From Bacteroides ovatus (GTDB taxonomy: Bacteria > Bacteroidota > Bacteroidia > Bacteroidales > Bacteroidaceae), in the NCBI RefSeq assembly GCF_001314995.1, contig NZ_CP012938.1, positions 6,200,001 through 6,264,000 on the forward strand: DNA of 64,000 nucleotides. Direction: 5' to 3'. A program made the translations under genes and the position numbers. A model generated the notes under the pieces. The model searched no databases and had not been told where the DNA came from. It saw only the letters and a list, made by a program, of their open reading frames with translations. Of the stretch, positions 26,324 to 35,887 are shown in pieces (within the stretch, counting starts at the first letter, position 1; each line of letters starts with the position of its first letter).

Positions 26324-29305
26324 TTAGAGTTTATTGAATGATTCTGATAAAATAATTTCTGCATTAGTCTCTTGCTCATTAAGCAGAGATTCTTGTGCCG
26401 TATAATATGGTGCATACTTTTTTGCCATATCAATGATTTCTGCAAGTGCTTCATCATGTGTCATTCTGGCTTTACCTCCTACGCGACGCAAGTTTTTCTG
26501 TATGCGTTGTAAGCGTTTAGCTATGTAGGTGATGACACCTCTTTCCGCTAATGTTTTGAGCTGAACTACTTTTATGTATAGTTCATTATCGTCTATTTCA
26601 CGAATGAAATTATTTAACAAATTTACAGCGGTACTAACTTGCACTCCAACAGAACCTTGTTCTTCATGGGTAGTTTCTTGAGAACGTGCTTCTTCATCCT
26701 GCATCATGCGAAATTTTCGTAAAGCCATATTAATATGCTTATGGTGTTGCTCTATACGCTCTGCGGATTGTTCTTCTTTGGGAGCTTTGAAATATTTTAG
26801 AGCATCAAGCACAGAAAGTTCTTCTGCTGTTTCTGAGACCAAAAAGAATACCTTACGGAAATTCGTTTTCAGGAATACAAGAGTGTCATTTGCAAGTGTT
26901 ACTCCATCTACTTTTTTCATTTCACGACCAGTACGGCTACGCAATGAGAGTTTTGCTATGCGATTATATTCTCTACGGTTGTTTTGATAGAGTGCACGGA
27001 GTTCCTCATAATATGGCAATTCTTGATTACATTCTTCCTTTTGTTTCTTCATGCCTTCATCAAAGAGTTTACTTAAGTCGCGGTCAAGAATTTCTTCTTG
27101 TGAGTAAATTTGGTTGTCTTCACCGAAGGTGGAATGAAAGGTTTGAATCTTACTTAATGCGATTTGATTTAGATTGATTTCACGGTTTCCTTCACGGGAT
27201 GGATAGAAAACGTAATTGTATATATGTTTGGATGAAGAACCGATACGATTGACGCGACCAATACGTTGCATCAGTCGGGTGCTATTCCAAGGAGTGTCAT
27301 AATTTACAATCACATTTGCTCGATGCAAGTTTACACCTTCAGCAAGCACATCTGTGGTGAGGATGATATTGTAGTCATTGAGTTTTGTCTTATAGTTAGC
27401 ATCAAAATTCTCACGGATAGTTTTGAACTGCTTACTACGATTATCAGCGGAGATTACCAATACGTCTTTACGATTAATACGGCGTGCCAAATACTCTACT
27501 GTGTCAACTGATTCTGAAAATACAACCAGTTTCTGTTCAGGATTGCGTTCCGATTTGAACAACTTATGCTTAAGCAGCTCATTGAACTTTGTGAACTTGG
27601 AATCATCTTCGTCTTTTATATCTGCCCATTCTGAACATAACATTTCAAGTGTATTCTGATCTCCTCTAAGCATTTCTATAAATTCAGGCTTAAAATCATC
27701 AGCAGTGAATACTGCATTTTTGGGATTATCTTCCGCTTTGGCATTTAGTTTCTCCTCAATTTCTTCATCACTCAACCCTGATTCTAATAGCATATTGATA
27801 TCAAGATCCGGAGCAATGAATACTTTGTTGCGGTCAAACATATCTATCATATTTTGGTTTGCTTGACGGAAATTGTCTAATGAAACTTGGAAAGCATAAA
27901 AACTGCTTTCTAGCCGCTTCACCAATCCGTTTTTACGGATTCCAGCTAAGCTGCGGCTTATTAATTCCGCGTTATCATACAGTCCTTGTGCCACTTCAGG
28001 CTTCAAGTAGGCTATAGCTTGATAACGAGCGTACGTCAAGTTCTTTTCAAGAGTAAGCATAGCATGTTCAAACAAATCAGCGAGATGCTCATTAAGCTCA
28101 TATCGACTTTCTATAGGACGCTCTACTTTTGGAAAGCCATTCACATCCTTATTATATCGAGGCACGTTCTCGATGTCAGTACGTGTACGCCGAACCGTCA
28201 ATGGCTTGATAACGCGGTCTCGAACTCGTTCTGCTAATTTCTTGAATCGACTTATGTCGAAATTTGGCTCTCTTTTTAGCTGTTTAAATTCTTTAATAAG
28301 AGGTGAAAAGAATGCCGTTAAATTTGATACACCATCAATCGTACATCGGCGTGGATCTTGGAATAATTGGATTTCTGTGTATATATCTGCAGGTGTATTA
28401 TTCATAGGTGTTGCTGAAATAAGCATTACCTTTTTCTTAAAGCCGGGAATATTTCCATTTTCTATACGGGGCATTTTGCATATTTCCTGCAATTGCTCAA
28501 AGGCAGAGGTTGTATGCGAGCGGAATTTATGTGCTTCATCAACCAAAATAAGGTCAAATTCATCAGCATTCCAGTAGTTATAATTGTCTTCATCGAGAAT
28601 CTTAGACAAACTGCCATTGGAAATAAAATTAACATACTTGTCAATGCCAAAATCTTTAAATGTTGCTTTCCAGTTGTGTTCTACGGCAGGTGGATAGACG
28701 ACGAGAATTTTTGTTTTGTCACGCCCATTCTCGATCAAGAATTTCTTAGCTATCATTGTAGCAATTACAGTCTTGCCAAGACCTACAACATCAGCAAGAA
28801 AAAAGCCATCGTAACGCAGTAGCTTTTGATAACCTTCTTCCACAGCATCCATTTGGTAATCATATTTCTTATACCCTTCCGGCATATCAAATGGATTGTT
28901 ATCGTCTGTTGCCATGACTCTATCCGAAAAATACTCCATGAGCATTTTAATATAAAGGTCATAAGGTGAAGCATCACCTTTGAGGTATGTATGATCTATT
29001 GATGTTTTTACATCATCAGCCGTAATTTCGCATCCTTCGGCTTCTTTCCATAATAATTCAAATTCTTCTTTGGCAAATTTTACATCATCATATCTATCCA
29101 TTTTTACATTAAACTCATACTGACGTTCCTCCGTGATGCCTAGTCCGTTTCCAGTAAGATTACTGGAACCAGTTATAGCCATTCCTTGGGTGTATTGATT
29201 AAAATCGTTTGGATAAAGTACGTATATTTTGGCATGTATTTTTTTTGAAGGATGCGCTCTTAGTTCCAATTTACCATCAATAAGGTCTTTCACCATTTGG
29301 AACAT
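26324..29305 (-). CDS. PLD nuclease-SNF2 helicase, 5'-truncated
   Basis: This 993-residue protein has a C-terminal half of a phospholipase-D-like nuclease domain (HAKIY at residue 24, then GSSN at 46) followed by an SF2/SNF2 helicase: Walker A DVVGLGKT near residue 170, DEAH near 255, the SATPMNN motif, and the second RecA-like domain with QRIGRVNRIG. This pairing resembles the restriction subunits of ATP-dependent systems such as NgoAVII and SauUSI. The homologous frame continues upstream without a stop to 29494 but without any ATG, GTG or TTG, so the first HKD half and the true start are missing. The first available ATG is at 29305. It is probably a damaged gene; ATPase motifs are intact. 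Confidence 0.85.
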   Translation of the reverse strand: MFQMVKDLIDGKLELRAHPSKKIHAKIYVLYPNDFNQYTQGMAITGSSNLTGNGLGITEERQYEFNVKMDRYDDVKFAKEEFELLWKEAEGCEITADDVKTSIDHTYLKGDASPYDLYIKMLMEYFSDRVMATDDNNPFDMPEGYKKYDYQMDAVEEGYQKLLRYDGFFLADVVGLGKTVIATMIAKKFLIENGRDKTKILVVYPPAVEHNWKATFKDFGIDKYVNFISNGSLSKILDEDNYNYWNADEFDLILVDEAHKFRSHTTSAFEQLQEICKMPRIENGNIPGFKKKVMLISATPMNNTPADIYTEIQLFQDPRRCTIDGVSNLTAFFSPLIKEFKQLKREPNFDISRFKKLAERVRDRVIKPLTVRRTRTDIENVPRYNKDVNGFPKVERPIESRYELNEHLADLFEHAMLTLEKNLTYARYQAIAYLKPEVAQGLYDNAELISRSLAGIRKNGLVKRLESSFYAFQVSLDNFRQANQNMIDMFDRNKVFIAPDLDINMLLESGLSDEEIEEKLNAKAEDNPKNAVFTADDFKPEFIEMLRGDQNTLEMLCSEWADIKDEDDSKFTKFNELLKHKLFKSERNPEQKLVVFSESVDTVEYLARRINRKDVLVISADNRSKQFKTIRENFDANYKTKLNDYNIILTTDVLAEGVNLHRANVIVNYDTPWNSTRLMQRIGRVNRIGSSSKHIYNYVFYPSREGNREINLNQIALSKIQTFHSTFGEDNQIYSQEEILDRDLSKLFDEGMKKQKEECNQELPYYEELRALYQNNRREYNRIAKLSLRSRTGREMKKVDGVTLANDTLVFLKTNFRKVFFLVSETAEELSVLDALKYFKAPKEEQSAERIEQHHKHINMALRKFRMMQDEEARSQETTHEEQGSVGVQVSTAVNLLNNFIREIDDNELYIKVVQLKTLAERGVITYIAKRLQRIQKNLRRVGGKARMTHDEALAEIIDMAKKYAPYYTAQESLLNEQETNAEIILSESFNKL

Positions 29306-29494
29306 TCCATTTTCGACCTCTTTGCTATAATGCGAATGCTCTATATCTCGGCGAATTTCACGTAGACACTCTTCTTTTACTTCTTCTTCTGCTCCAAAAA
29401 ATATCTTTCCTTGCCTTGTTGCTTGTGCAATGTATTTATCTACATTTATTCCTATTAAGACCCTAACCTTATTTATGTTGTCTAGGAAAGGACG
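29306..29494 (-). pseudogene. Start-less 5' extension of the PLD-helicase frame
   Basis: This stretch stays open in the helicase frame and reads like genuine protein (for example VLIGINVDKYIAQATRQGK), but it has no start codon and stops at a TGA at 29495-29497. The point of truncation is therefore near 29495, the left edge of mobile element 2. Confidence 0.75.
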
Positions 29495-29497
29495 TCA

Positions 29498-29828
29498 AGA
29501 ATATCTTAGTCCTCCGAAATGCGTTTGAAAAGACAAGAAAGCAAATGAAAGTAAATGCACTAAGTATCAATGCTTTAAGCGATAATTTGAATTTTCCAAT
29601 GTTTGCCAAACTCACTCTTAAAAAGACATAAAAGACTGTTTCTTGTTTCCGTTTTGTTTCTCGTTTCTCGGTTTATTTTCTTATCTTTACATCAGTTTTC
29701 CGAAGTAAGGGAAGAGAAAGAAAAGCAAATGTCAGCATTGGAAACCATATCTGACATGAACTTTCAACAAGAGGGAGAAAGACCCTCCTGGCAGCAGAAT
29801 ACAAAAACAAAATAACACTTTATACATC
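29498..29828. other. Left end and promoter region of element 2
   Basis: No convincing gene lies here. A short open frame (29603-29815, 70 codons) has no supporting start signal. A weak -7-like element, TATCTTTA, occurs near 29681-29688. The region should include the element end and att core. Confidence 0.4.
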
Positions 29829-31001
29829 ATGGCAAGACCAAAGAAACATGTAAAGCTGAAAGAACCGATTAAAATTCGGTTGAAGTCGCTCGCAGATGGC
29901 AACAAGAGCATCTATCTTGACATCTACTATAAGGGAGTGAGAAAGTATGAATACCTCAAACTCTATCTCGTCCCCGAAATCAATCCCGTCTGTAAGGAAC
30001 AGAACAAGCAGACTATGGCGATTGCAGAACGCATCAAGGCAGAGCGCATCAAAGCCCTGCATGGTCATGGCATACAGGACTGGGAAACCGTCAAGCAAGG
30101 TTCAATGCTTCTCACTACTTGGATAAAGAAGTATTGTGAAGGTGGTGTCGGCATCAAGAAGTCAACACTCCATTGCCGTGTGGAAATGCTGCACACCGTG
30201 GAGAAGTATCTTGACGAGACAAACAAAGGCTTCATTGCCCTTGAAGAGGTCAATGCGGAGTTCTGCCGTGGTTATGTAAAATTCTTGCGTAACTTCCCAA
30301 ATTCCCATATCAAGTATGGCGAGCCAAGACCTATCAGTGAGAATACGGCAAGCCGATACCTCGGAATGTTCTCCACTGCTCTCAATAACGCTGTGCGCCA
30401 AGGCATTATCCGAAACAATCCGATGAAGGAACTTGATGCACGTGAGCGCATCCAACCCAAGGAAGGCAAGAAAGAATACCTTACTATAGAGGAACTTCGC
30501 ACCCTCATAGCTACGGATAGTTACCGCCCAGAGGTCAAGGAGGCTTTCATCTTCGCTTGTTTTACAGGATTGCGATTAAGCGACATGTACCGTCTTGCGC
30601 CGATGCACATCTTCAAGACCGCTGACGGAAAAGGCGAATACATAGACATGGAAATGCAAAAGACGGAGAAGCCTGTTATAATACCTCTCTCGGAAGAGGC
30701 TAAGCGTTGGTTGCCGAAACCAAGAGGAAATGATATTCCTTTCTTTGACATTCCGACCACACAGACCGTTATAGGCAGGGCTCTCCACAAATGGGCGGAA
30801 GCGGCAGGGATTGAGAAGCATATCTCATTCCATTGCTCACGGCACACGTTCGGAACGATGATGCTCACGCTCGGTGCAGACCTTTTTACCACAAGCAAGC
30901 TGATGGGACATTCCAACATTCAGACCACGGAAATCTATGCTAAAATCGTGGACAAGAAGAAGGAGGAAGCCATCAACCTCATTGACGGTATGTTCACATA
31001 A
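29829..31001 (+). CDS. Tyrosine recombinase 1 of element 2
   Basis: This 390-residue integrase has an N-terminal Arm-DNA-bind-like region (FRLKSLADGNKSIYLDI-type opening), a SAM-like core-binding domain and a C-terminal catalytic domain. The catalytic residues are in TGLRLSD (first Arg), HCSRHTF (HxxR) and TTEIYAKIV (Tyr). The start is the ATG at 29829 that follows an A-rich stretch. It is 28 bases upstream of a second, related recombinase, and the two are probably one transcript. Paired recombinases of this type occur at the ends of several Bacteroides elements, where both may be required for integration. Confidence 0.94.
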   Translation: MARPKKHVKLKEPIKIRLKSLADGNKSIYLDIYYKGVRKYEYLKLYLVPEINPVCKEQNKQTMAIAERIKAERIKALHGHGIQDWETVKQGSMLLTTWIKKYCEGGVGIKKSTLHCRVEMLHTVEKYLDETNKGFIALEEVNAEFCRGYVKFLRNFPNSHIKYGEPRPISENTASRYLGMFSTALNNAVRQGIIRNNPMKELDARERIQPKEGKKEYLTIEELRTLIATDSYRPEVKEAFIFACFTGLRLSDMYRLAPMHIFKTADGKGEYIDMEMQKTEKPVIIPLSEEAKRWLPKPRGNDIPFFDIPTTQTVIGRALHKWAEAAGIEKHISFHCSRHTFGTMMLTLGADLFTTSKLMGHSNIQTTEIYAKIVDKKKEEAINLIDGMFT

Positions 31002-31029
31002 ATCATTGACAACGAAAACATATAGAGAC

Positions 31030-32298
31030 ATGACAATAACTATCAGACAAAAGGCACTTGCCAACGACAACATAAGCTTGTATCTTGACATCTACGATGG
31101 TGGCAAGCGCAAGTTTGAATTTCTTTCCCTCTATTTGTTGCCGGAGGTTGATGCAGAGACCAAAGCAAGGAACGAAGAAACATTGCAACGTGCTCACCAG
31201 ATAAGAGCAGAGCGTATTCTTCATCCAGAGACCATTCCAGAGGTAGGTCATTTGATGATTGTGAAGGAAATCCCCAATGACGAGTCTCCCGAAGTCTTGG
31301 ACTGGATCCAGACTTACATCGACTGGATGAGCGACAACACAGACTATTCCAAGGCTATTGTTGACCAATCAAAGTATCTGAAATACCTAATGAGCGAGTT
31401 CCTTGCCAACAAGCGCAGACCTCACATCACTCTGAGGAAGTTCGACAAGGAATGGTTAAAGGCTTTCTTCCTTTGGTTGAAGAACGACTATGTACCCCAA
31501 AAGTATGTACGAGTTGAAGCCAAACCTTTGTGTGAAGGTTCCCTTCACAATGTTCAACAGCGCATAGTGACGGTGTTCAACAAGGCTGTCAAGTTCGGCA
31601 AGTTGAAGGCTAACCCTTTCTACCAGTTGGAGAAGTCAGACATCTTTCCCAAGCCAAAGACATCACATAAGCAGTATCTCACTCCAGATGAACTGAAAAG
31701 GTTCATGGCTTCAGATGAGAGAAGTCCTGGAGTTGCAGAGACACAGAGAGCTTTTGGTTTTGCCTGTCTAACAGGACTTCGTATCAGCGACATCAAGGCT
31801 CTGCGGTGGAGTGATATCAAGAGGAACGAGGAAACAAACACGCTTGTAATCATCCAAAAGAAGACCAAGGCTCTCAATGCCGTACCAATCGGCAATACCG
31901 CCTTGTCATGGATGCCACCCAAAGGCAATGATGATTTTGTGTTTCACCTTCCTGCCAAGGCTAATGTGGATGCAGCCCTTAAAAGGATAGCTAAAAAGGT
32001 GGGCATTGAGAAGAATATCTCTTTTCACTGTGCCAGACATACATTCGGAATTTTGGTGCAGGCGGTTACTGGTAACATTGAGACTACCAAGAAGCTGATG
32101 GGACACAAGTCACTCAAATCCACCTCCATCTATGCAGATGTGCTGACGAATGAAAAGGTCAAGGCTGTTGACAACACGAAGAAAGCCTTTCGAGGTCGCA
32201 AACAGCGTGAAGAGAACAAGCAAATACCGAGGACAAAGCGGACAGCAGCCACCAACACCCATCCACGCAGAATAACTTTTTTACAGGATAACAAGTAA
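31030..32298 (+). CDS. Tyrosine recombinase 2 of element 2
   Basis: This 422-residue recombinase is a diverged neighbour of the one upstream: its N-terminus (ALANDNISLYLDIYDGGKRK) is clearly related. Catalytic residues are in TGLRISD, HCARHTF and STSIYADVL. The C-terminal tail is extended and very basic (residues about 385-422). I chose the ATG at 31030; a longer frame begins inside the previous gene. It may form a heteromeric recombinase with recombinase 1. Downstream lies a 140-base gap before the HTH gene. Confidence 0.93.
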   Translation: MTITIRQKALANDNISLYLDIYDGGKRKFEFLSLYLLPEVDAETKARNEETLQRAHQIRAERILHPETIPEVGHLMIVKEIPNDESPEVLDWIQTYIDWMSDNTDYSKAIVDQSKYLKYLMSEFLANKRRPHITLRKFDKEWLKAFFLWLKNDYVPQKYVRVEAKPLCEGSLHNVQQRIVTVFNKAVKFGKLKANPFYQLEKSDIFPKPKTSHKQYLTPDELKRFMASDERSPGVAETQRAFGFACLTGLRISDIKALRWSDIKRNEETNTLVIIQKKTKALNAVPIGNTALSWMPPKGNDDFVFHLPAKANVDAALKRIAKKVGIEKNISFHCARHTFGILVQAVTGNIETTKKLMGHKSLKSTSIYADVLTNEKVKAVDNTKKAFRGRKQREENKQIPRTKRTAATNTHPRRITFLQDNK

Positions 32299-32438
32299 AC
32301 GGAACTTTTCAGGATAACAACCAGTTAATTTCACTTTTGTAGTCCCCATTTTTCGGGCAGGGATTTCTCTCTGCCTTGGGGGACTGCACTTTCAAAACAA
32401 GCAATACAACAAATCATAAACAATTAAATTACAGGATA

Positions 32439-32756
32439 ATGAACAAAACTATCGACACCGAGACTCTTCTTTTGAAGGTAGAGTCACATGAGCACCGCAT
32501 TGGGATAATGGAGAACCTTCTCCGTGATGCCAAGCAAGTATTGACACTGGAGGAAGCAGCCTTATTCATGGGTATATCAAAGAGCAGTCTCTACAAGATG
32601 ACACACAAGCATGAACTTCCGTTCTTCCGTCCCAACGGCAAGATTATATACTTTGAGAAGTCCGAGCTTTTGAACTGGATGCGCCAGAACCGCAGTATGT
32701 CCGAAGCTGAGACCAAGGCTGCAGCGACCAAGCACATGAGTGAACTTTGTAAATAG
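32439..32756 (+). CDS. Excisionase-like HTH protein of element 2
   Basis: This 105-residue protein has an N-terminal helix and a clear excisionase/MerR-type HTH_17 domain (LTLEEAALFMGISKSSLYKM, followed by the wing LPFFRPNGKIIYFEKSELL). It is equivalent to the HTH protein of element 1 at 16646. It probably controls excision or the mobilisation genes. The ATG at 32439 matches the start of the conserved part; an earlier in-frame ATG at 32376 would add a peptide unlike relatives. Confidence 0.88.
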   Translation: MNKTIDTETLLLKVESHEHRIGIMENLLRDAKQVLTLEEAALFMGISKSSLYKMTHKHELPFFRPNGKIIYFEKSELLNWMRQNRSMSEAETKAAATKHMSELCK

Positions 32757-32758
32757 AC

Positions 32759-33076
32759 ATGGCGATGATGAAGGACGATATTTCCCATGAGGAGTACAGA
32801 AGCAAGTTGGCGAATGTCGCTGACCTTGCTGTGAGCTACATCAATACTGGCAACGGCTACTTTCGGATGCGTGATGCTTTCAACGGACTTGCCGAGCAAT
32901 GCGGAGCCAACAAGGGCATTAATGATAAAGCAACTGTCGGCAGAAGAAAACTTCTTGCCCAGTCTGTTTGCATTGAGTGCATTTCACGATTAAGCAGTCA
33001 TTCTAATGACAGGTTGCAAGGCGAGCTCTATGTTATCGCAGAGGACATTTCCCCAAGGAGAGGATGGCATAGATGA
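32759..33076 (+). CDS. Small protein of unknown function in element 2
   Basis: This 105-residue protein starts two bases after the stop of the HTH gene, so it is almost certainly translated from the same transcript. It has no membrane segment and appears helical. I do not recognise a domain; comparable short proteins stand at this place in other Bacteroides mobilisable elements. The 3' end lies 65 bases before the likely start of the next gene. Confidence 0.65.
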   Translation: MAMMKDDISHEEYRSKLANVADLAVSYINTGNGYFRMRDAFNGLAEQCGANKGINDKATVGRRKLLAQSVCIECISRLSSHSNDRLQGELYVIAEDISPRRGWHR

Positions 33077-33140
33077 TTTTCTCTTTACTGAGAAAAACAG
33101 TCTTGTCAGTTATGGTTATAATATTCAAAATTCACAGAAC

Positions 33141-33971
33141 ATGGATAAACAAAAGATACATTACTGCTTCACGCTGTCCGATGTACAGATGGAGTATCTT
33201 CGCTGCAAAAAGTACAAGATTGACCGCATGGAATGCTTCATGTCTCTTGCCTCTCTTGCTGAACGTGAAACAACACTTGTTTCTATCAGCAAGACCCAAC
33301 AAGTGGAAATCTTGTGTGGGCAATGTCTGGTTGACAATACCCAACTTGCCAAACTCTGGGATAAAGACCGCAAGACCGTACCCAAACTTTTACAGGCTAT
33401 GGAGGATGTGGGCATTTCCTCTTCACAAAAAGTTGGAGACAACCGCATCATTACCCTGCATTCCCTCTCTGGTTGGTATGTGGACGGAAGATTTGTCAAG
33501 AACGGCTTTTCATTGAAGCGCAATACTGATGGCTCTGCAATCATCCACACGGAAGTTCCACAAGCAAGAGTAATTGTTACGACAACGGAGGATGATACAA
33601 AGTCGGACAAGGAAGATGGGCATTCTGCCAATGGAATATCCGATACTGACAACAAGGGCAATTCTTCTACGGCAGATATTTCTTCTTCCCTAAATTCGAC
33701 TTCATCTAATGACAACAGAAGCGTGGGTAAGGTCGGAACGAATGGCAATCTGTCCGATGCTGTTACTGGTGGAATTTCCCCACAACAAAATTACTCCAGA
33801 CAATCTGTTGGCAATCCTTCTTCCATGCAAGAAGCAGATGCCAAACAGAATGAGGGAGAACACAACACATATCCACAGCATCTGGCAGGAGGACAAACAC
33901 AACAGTCTAACGGTTCTAATGCCAATGGTTACAAGGCTAACAGCTACAATAACGGCAATCAAAAGGCATAA
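33141..33971 (+). CDS. Element-2 protein with conserved N-terminus and Asn/Ser-rich tail
   Basis: This 276-residue protein has a compact N-terminal domain (about residues 1-130) that could contain an HTH (LVDNTQLAKLWDKDRKTVPK), followed by a long low-complexity tail rich in Asn, Ser, Gly and Gln. The N-terminal part may be a DNA-binding regulator or a replication-type protein; I cannot name it. I chose the ATG at 33141 (MDKQKIHYCF) because the upstream extension to 33006 overlaps the previous gene and reads poorly. The tail's composition suggests a disordered region. Confidence 0.7.
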   Translation: MDKQKIHYCFTLSDVQMEYLRCKKYKIDRMECFMSLASLAERETTLVSISKTQQVEILCGQCLVDNTQLAKLWDKDRKTVPKLLQAMEDVGISSSQKVGDNRIITLHSLSGWYVDGRFVKNGFSLKRNTDGSAIIHTEVPQARVIVTTTEDDTKSDKEDGHSANGISDTDNKGNSSTADISSSLNSTSSNDNRSVGKVGTNGNLSDAVTGGISPQQNYSRQSVGNPSSMQEADAKQNEGEHNTYPQHLAGGQTQQSNGSNANGYKANSYNNGNQKA

Positions 33972-34251
33972 AGAGGCTTATGAGCAACCATACAGAGAAA
34001 TCATCCCAAAGGACGATTGACCGCCATAGGCTACCGCCAAACTGTTATACGTTTAAGCAGCCTTGGGGGACGGACGCTGTTAAAAGTGCCGTCATTTTAT
34101 AGGTACTTTTCGAGAAATCCTTTTGTAATACAGAAGCCGTGTCCGTCTTTCTGTATTCCTAAAAGTTTCTCGGACTACTCGCAGGCTCGCAGTCGTGACC
34201 ACCTTTGCAAGGTGCTTGTAATCATCCCATTTTAATCAGAGACAAGGACAA
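33972..34251. other. Intergenic region upstream of mobC, containing candidate oriT
   Basis: Nothing here reads as a gene. It holds the nested hairpin at 34111-34172 and GC-rich sequence on both sides, as expected of an origin of transfer. Confidence 0.5.
34111..34172 (+). other. Nested stem-loop, candidate oriT of element 2
   Basis: An outer stem (CGAGAAA at 34111-34117 with TTTCTCG at 34166-34172) encloses a 9-bp inner stem (AATACAGAA at 34127-34135 with TTCTGTATT at 34149-34157). It sits 80 bases upstream of mobC. Confidence 0.55.
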
Positions 34252-34647
34252 ATGAGAAAGAAGAAAATCATAAGGAAACCGCCTACGGAAGTCCACACCT
34301 ACCGATGTACGAAAGAAGAGCTGAAGCAGCTCCATACGCTTGCCAAGGAGTGTGGAATTAGTCTGAGCCGCTATGTCGTTGAGACTGGCTTGAAGCACCG
34401 TCCACGCATGAGGCTCACCAAGGAAGAGGTGGACGCTCTCAACTCTCTCGCCATCGCAAGGACGGATTTGATAAAAATCAGCAACGTGTTATCCAAGAAA
34501 ACGGCTGAGGAAAAGGCTCGGTTCTTCAAGAATGAGAAGTTCATGCGTTGGTGGATTGATGCCGTTGCAGGACTTATACAACATTGGTATAGCATTGAAG
34601 AGAATATCGCAACAAACGTACAGACCAAATCAAAGGAGGATTCATGA
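34252..34647 (+). CDS. mobC: MobC-type relaxosome protein of element 2
   Basis: This 131-residue basic protein starts with RKKKIIRKPPTEVHTYRCT and continues with a ribbon-helix-helix pattern and the LAKECGISLSRYVVETGLK segment, typical of MobC accessory proteins. It would bind the candidate oriT just upstream. Its stop overlaps the relaxase start by four bases (ATGA). Unlike most genes in this window, its 3' end carries a near-perfect Shine-Dalgarno sequence (AAAGGAGGA, 34632-34640) serving the relaxase. Confidence 0.9.
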   Translation: MRKKKIIRKPPTEVHTYRCTKEELKQLHTLAKECGISLSRYVVETGLKHRPRMRLTKEEVDALNSLAIARTDLIKISNVLSKKTAEEKARFFKNEKFMRWWIDAVAGLIQHWYSIEENIATNVQTKSKEDS

Positions 34648-35876
34648 TTATGCTCGCAAAGGTAGTATCGTATGGAGGCAATTCCGTAAGGTACGCATTG
34701 GAAAAGGAGAATGCAAAGACGGTCAAGGTGAACAATATGCCCGATGGTCTTGACCCTACCGCCATCTGGTACATGATGAAGCATCATTGCCAGTATCATC
34801 AGGCGGAAAGGACGGTGGGCAGAAAGTTGGAAAGGTTCATGACCACTTTTGTACTTTCCCCATCAAAGGAGGAATCTGCCAACTTCACGATGGAAGATTG
34901 GGCAAACCTCCAAGACGAAGCATTGGAAGTTTTGGATTCTGTTGGACTTACGCCCAACGGTTTCTCCAATGAGATAAAGACCAATTTCACCAATTCAATG
35001 AATTTGGGCGGATTGCACTCTGATTCCAAGTCGGGAACGCTGCACCTTCACATTGATTGTTGTCGTGTGGATATGGAGGGTAACACCAACGATGTACATG
35101 ATATTCATCTTCGGGCAATGAAGGCTGCGGAAATCATCAATATGCGGCATGGATGGGAACAACCGCAGGAGATTCGGAATATGCGGAAAGTTGAGCTTGC
35201 GGAGGATTGCGAACATACTCTCAAAGATATGCAACAGTTCAACATAGACAGATACTTCAATCTGTTGCGCATGAAAGGCTATGAGGTAAAGCCACGCTAC
35301 GACAAACAACGGAAACTTGTCGGCTATACTGTCGGCAAGAATGCTTCCGTGTTCAAGGCTTCTGAGATTGGCAGAAAGTTTATGGCATCAAAGATTGAAG
35401 ACACCTGGATGAAACTGCACCCAAAACCTACACAAGTCAAGACAAAGCCTGTTTCTCCATCCGTTGCTCCTGCGCCTCGCCCAGTTCGTCCTGTCGTTCA
35501 GACTCCAACTGCATCACAACCAAAGTCGCAACCTCAAATTACACAAACGGCATTCAACATCAATACTGGCGATGAGGTCAAGAAGATTTGGATTCCGAAC
35601 TCTGTCAAAGATGTCTTTACTAATGAGGTTCAGGTTCCAGAGGATAATGATATAGCGACAACAGAGAATGTCGCTCATGTAGCAATGCTGTTGTTTGCAG
35701 GGTATATTGACGCAGCCACTTCCATGTCGGAGTCATGTGGCGGTGGCGGTTCCGCTCCCTCTTCTTGTTGGGGCAAGAAGGACGATGAAGATGACTGGAA
35801 GTTTGCCCACCGTTGCGCACAGATGGCTCATTCCATGTGCAAGCCTAAACCACGCAGCAGAAGTTTCCACCGATAA
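34644..35876 (+). CDS. mobB: Relaxase of element 2
   Basis: This 410-residue relaxase carries the metal-binding histidines in GTLHLHIDCCRVDMEG (near residues 131-146) and an N-terminal AKVVSYGGNSVRYALEK in which the tyrosine at the usual place could be the nucleophile. The C-terminal part is Pro/Gln-rich and then Cys/Ser-rich. An unusually strong Shine-Dalgarno sequence precedes the ATG at 34644. It differs from the relaxase of element 1, so the two elements belong to separate lineages. It is coupled to mobC and followed 12 bases later by the accessory gene. Confidence 0.92.
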   Translation: MIMLAKVVSYGGNSVRYALEKENAKTVKVNNMPDGLDPTAIWYMMKHHCQYHQAERTVGRKLERFMTTFVLSPSKEESANFTMEDWANLQDEALEVLDSVGLTPNGFSNEIKTNFTNSMNLGGLHSDSKSGTLHLHIDCCRVDMEGNTNDVHDIHLRAMKAAEIINMRHGWEQPQEIRNMRKVELAEDCEHTLKDMQQFNIDRYFNLLRMKGYEVKPRYDKQRKLVGYTVGKNASVFKASEIGRKFMASKIEDTWMKLHPKPTQVKTKPVSPSVAPAPRPVRPVVQTPTASQPKSQPQITQTAFNINTGDEVKKIWIPNSVKDVFTNEVQVPEDNDIATTENVAHVAMLLFAGYIDAATSMSESCGGGGSAPSSCWGKKDDEDDWKFAHRCAQMAHSMCKPKPRSRSFHR

Positions 35877-35887
35877 ATCAATGAAAT

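Noticed and set aside
26314..26457. Longer N-terminus for the Eco57I-type methyltransferase
   Set aside because: The extra 48 residues overlap the helicase gene and read as noise; the ATG at 26313 follows the helicase stop by ten bases.
29603..29815. 70-codon frame before the first integrase of element 2
   Set aside because: Very hydrophobic start, no ribosome-binding site and no recognisable family; could be a leader peptide but cannot be supported.
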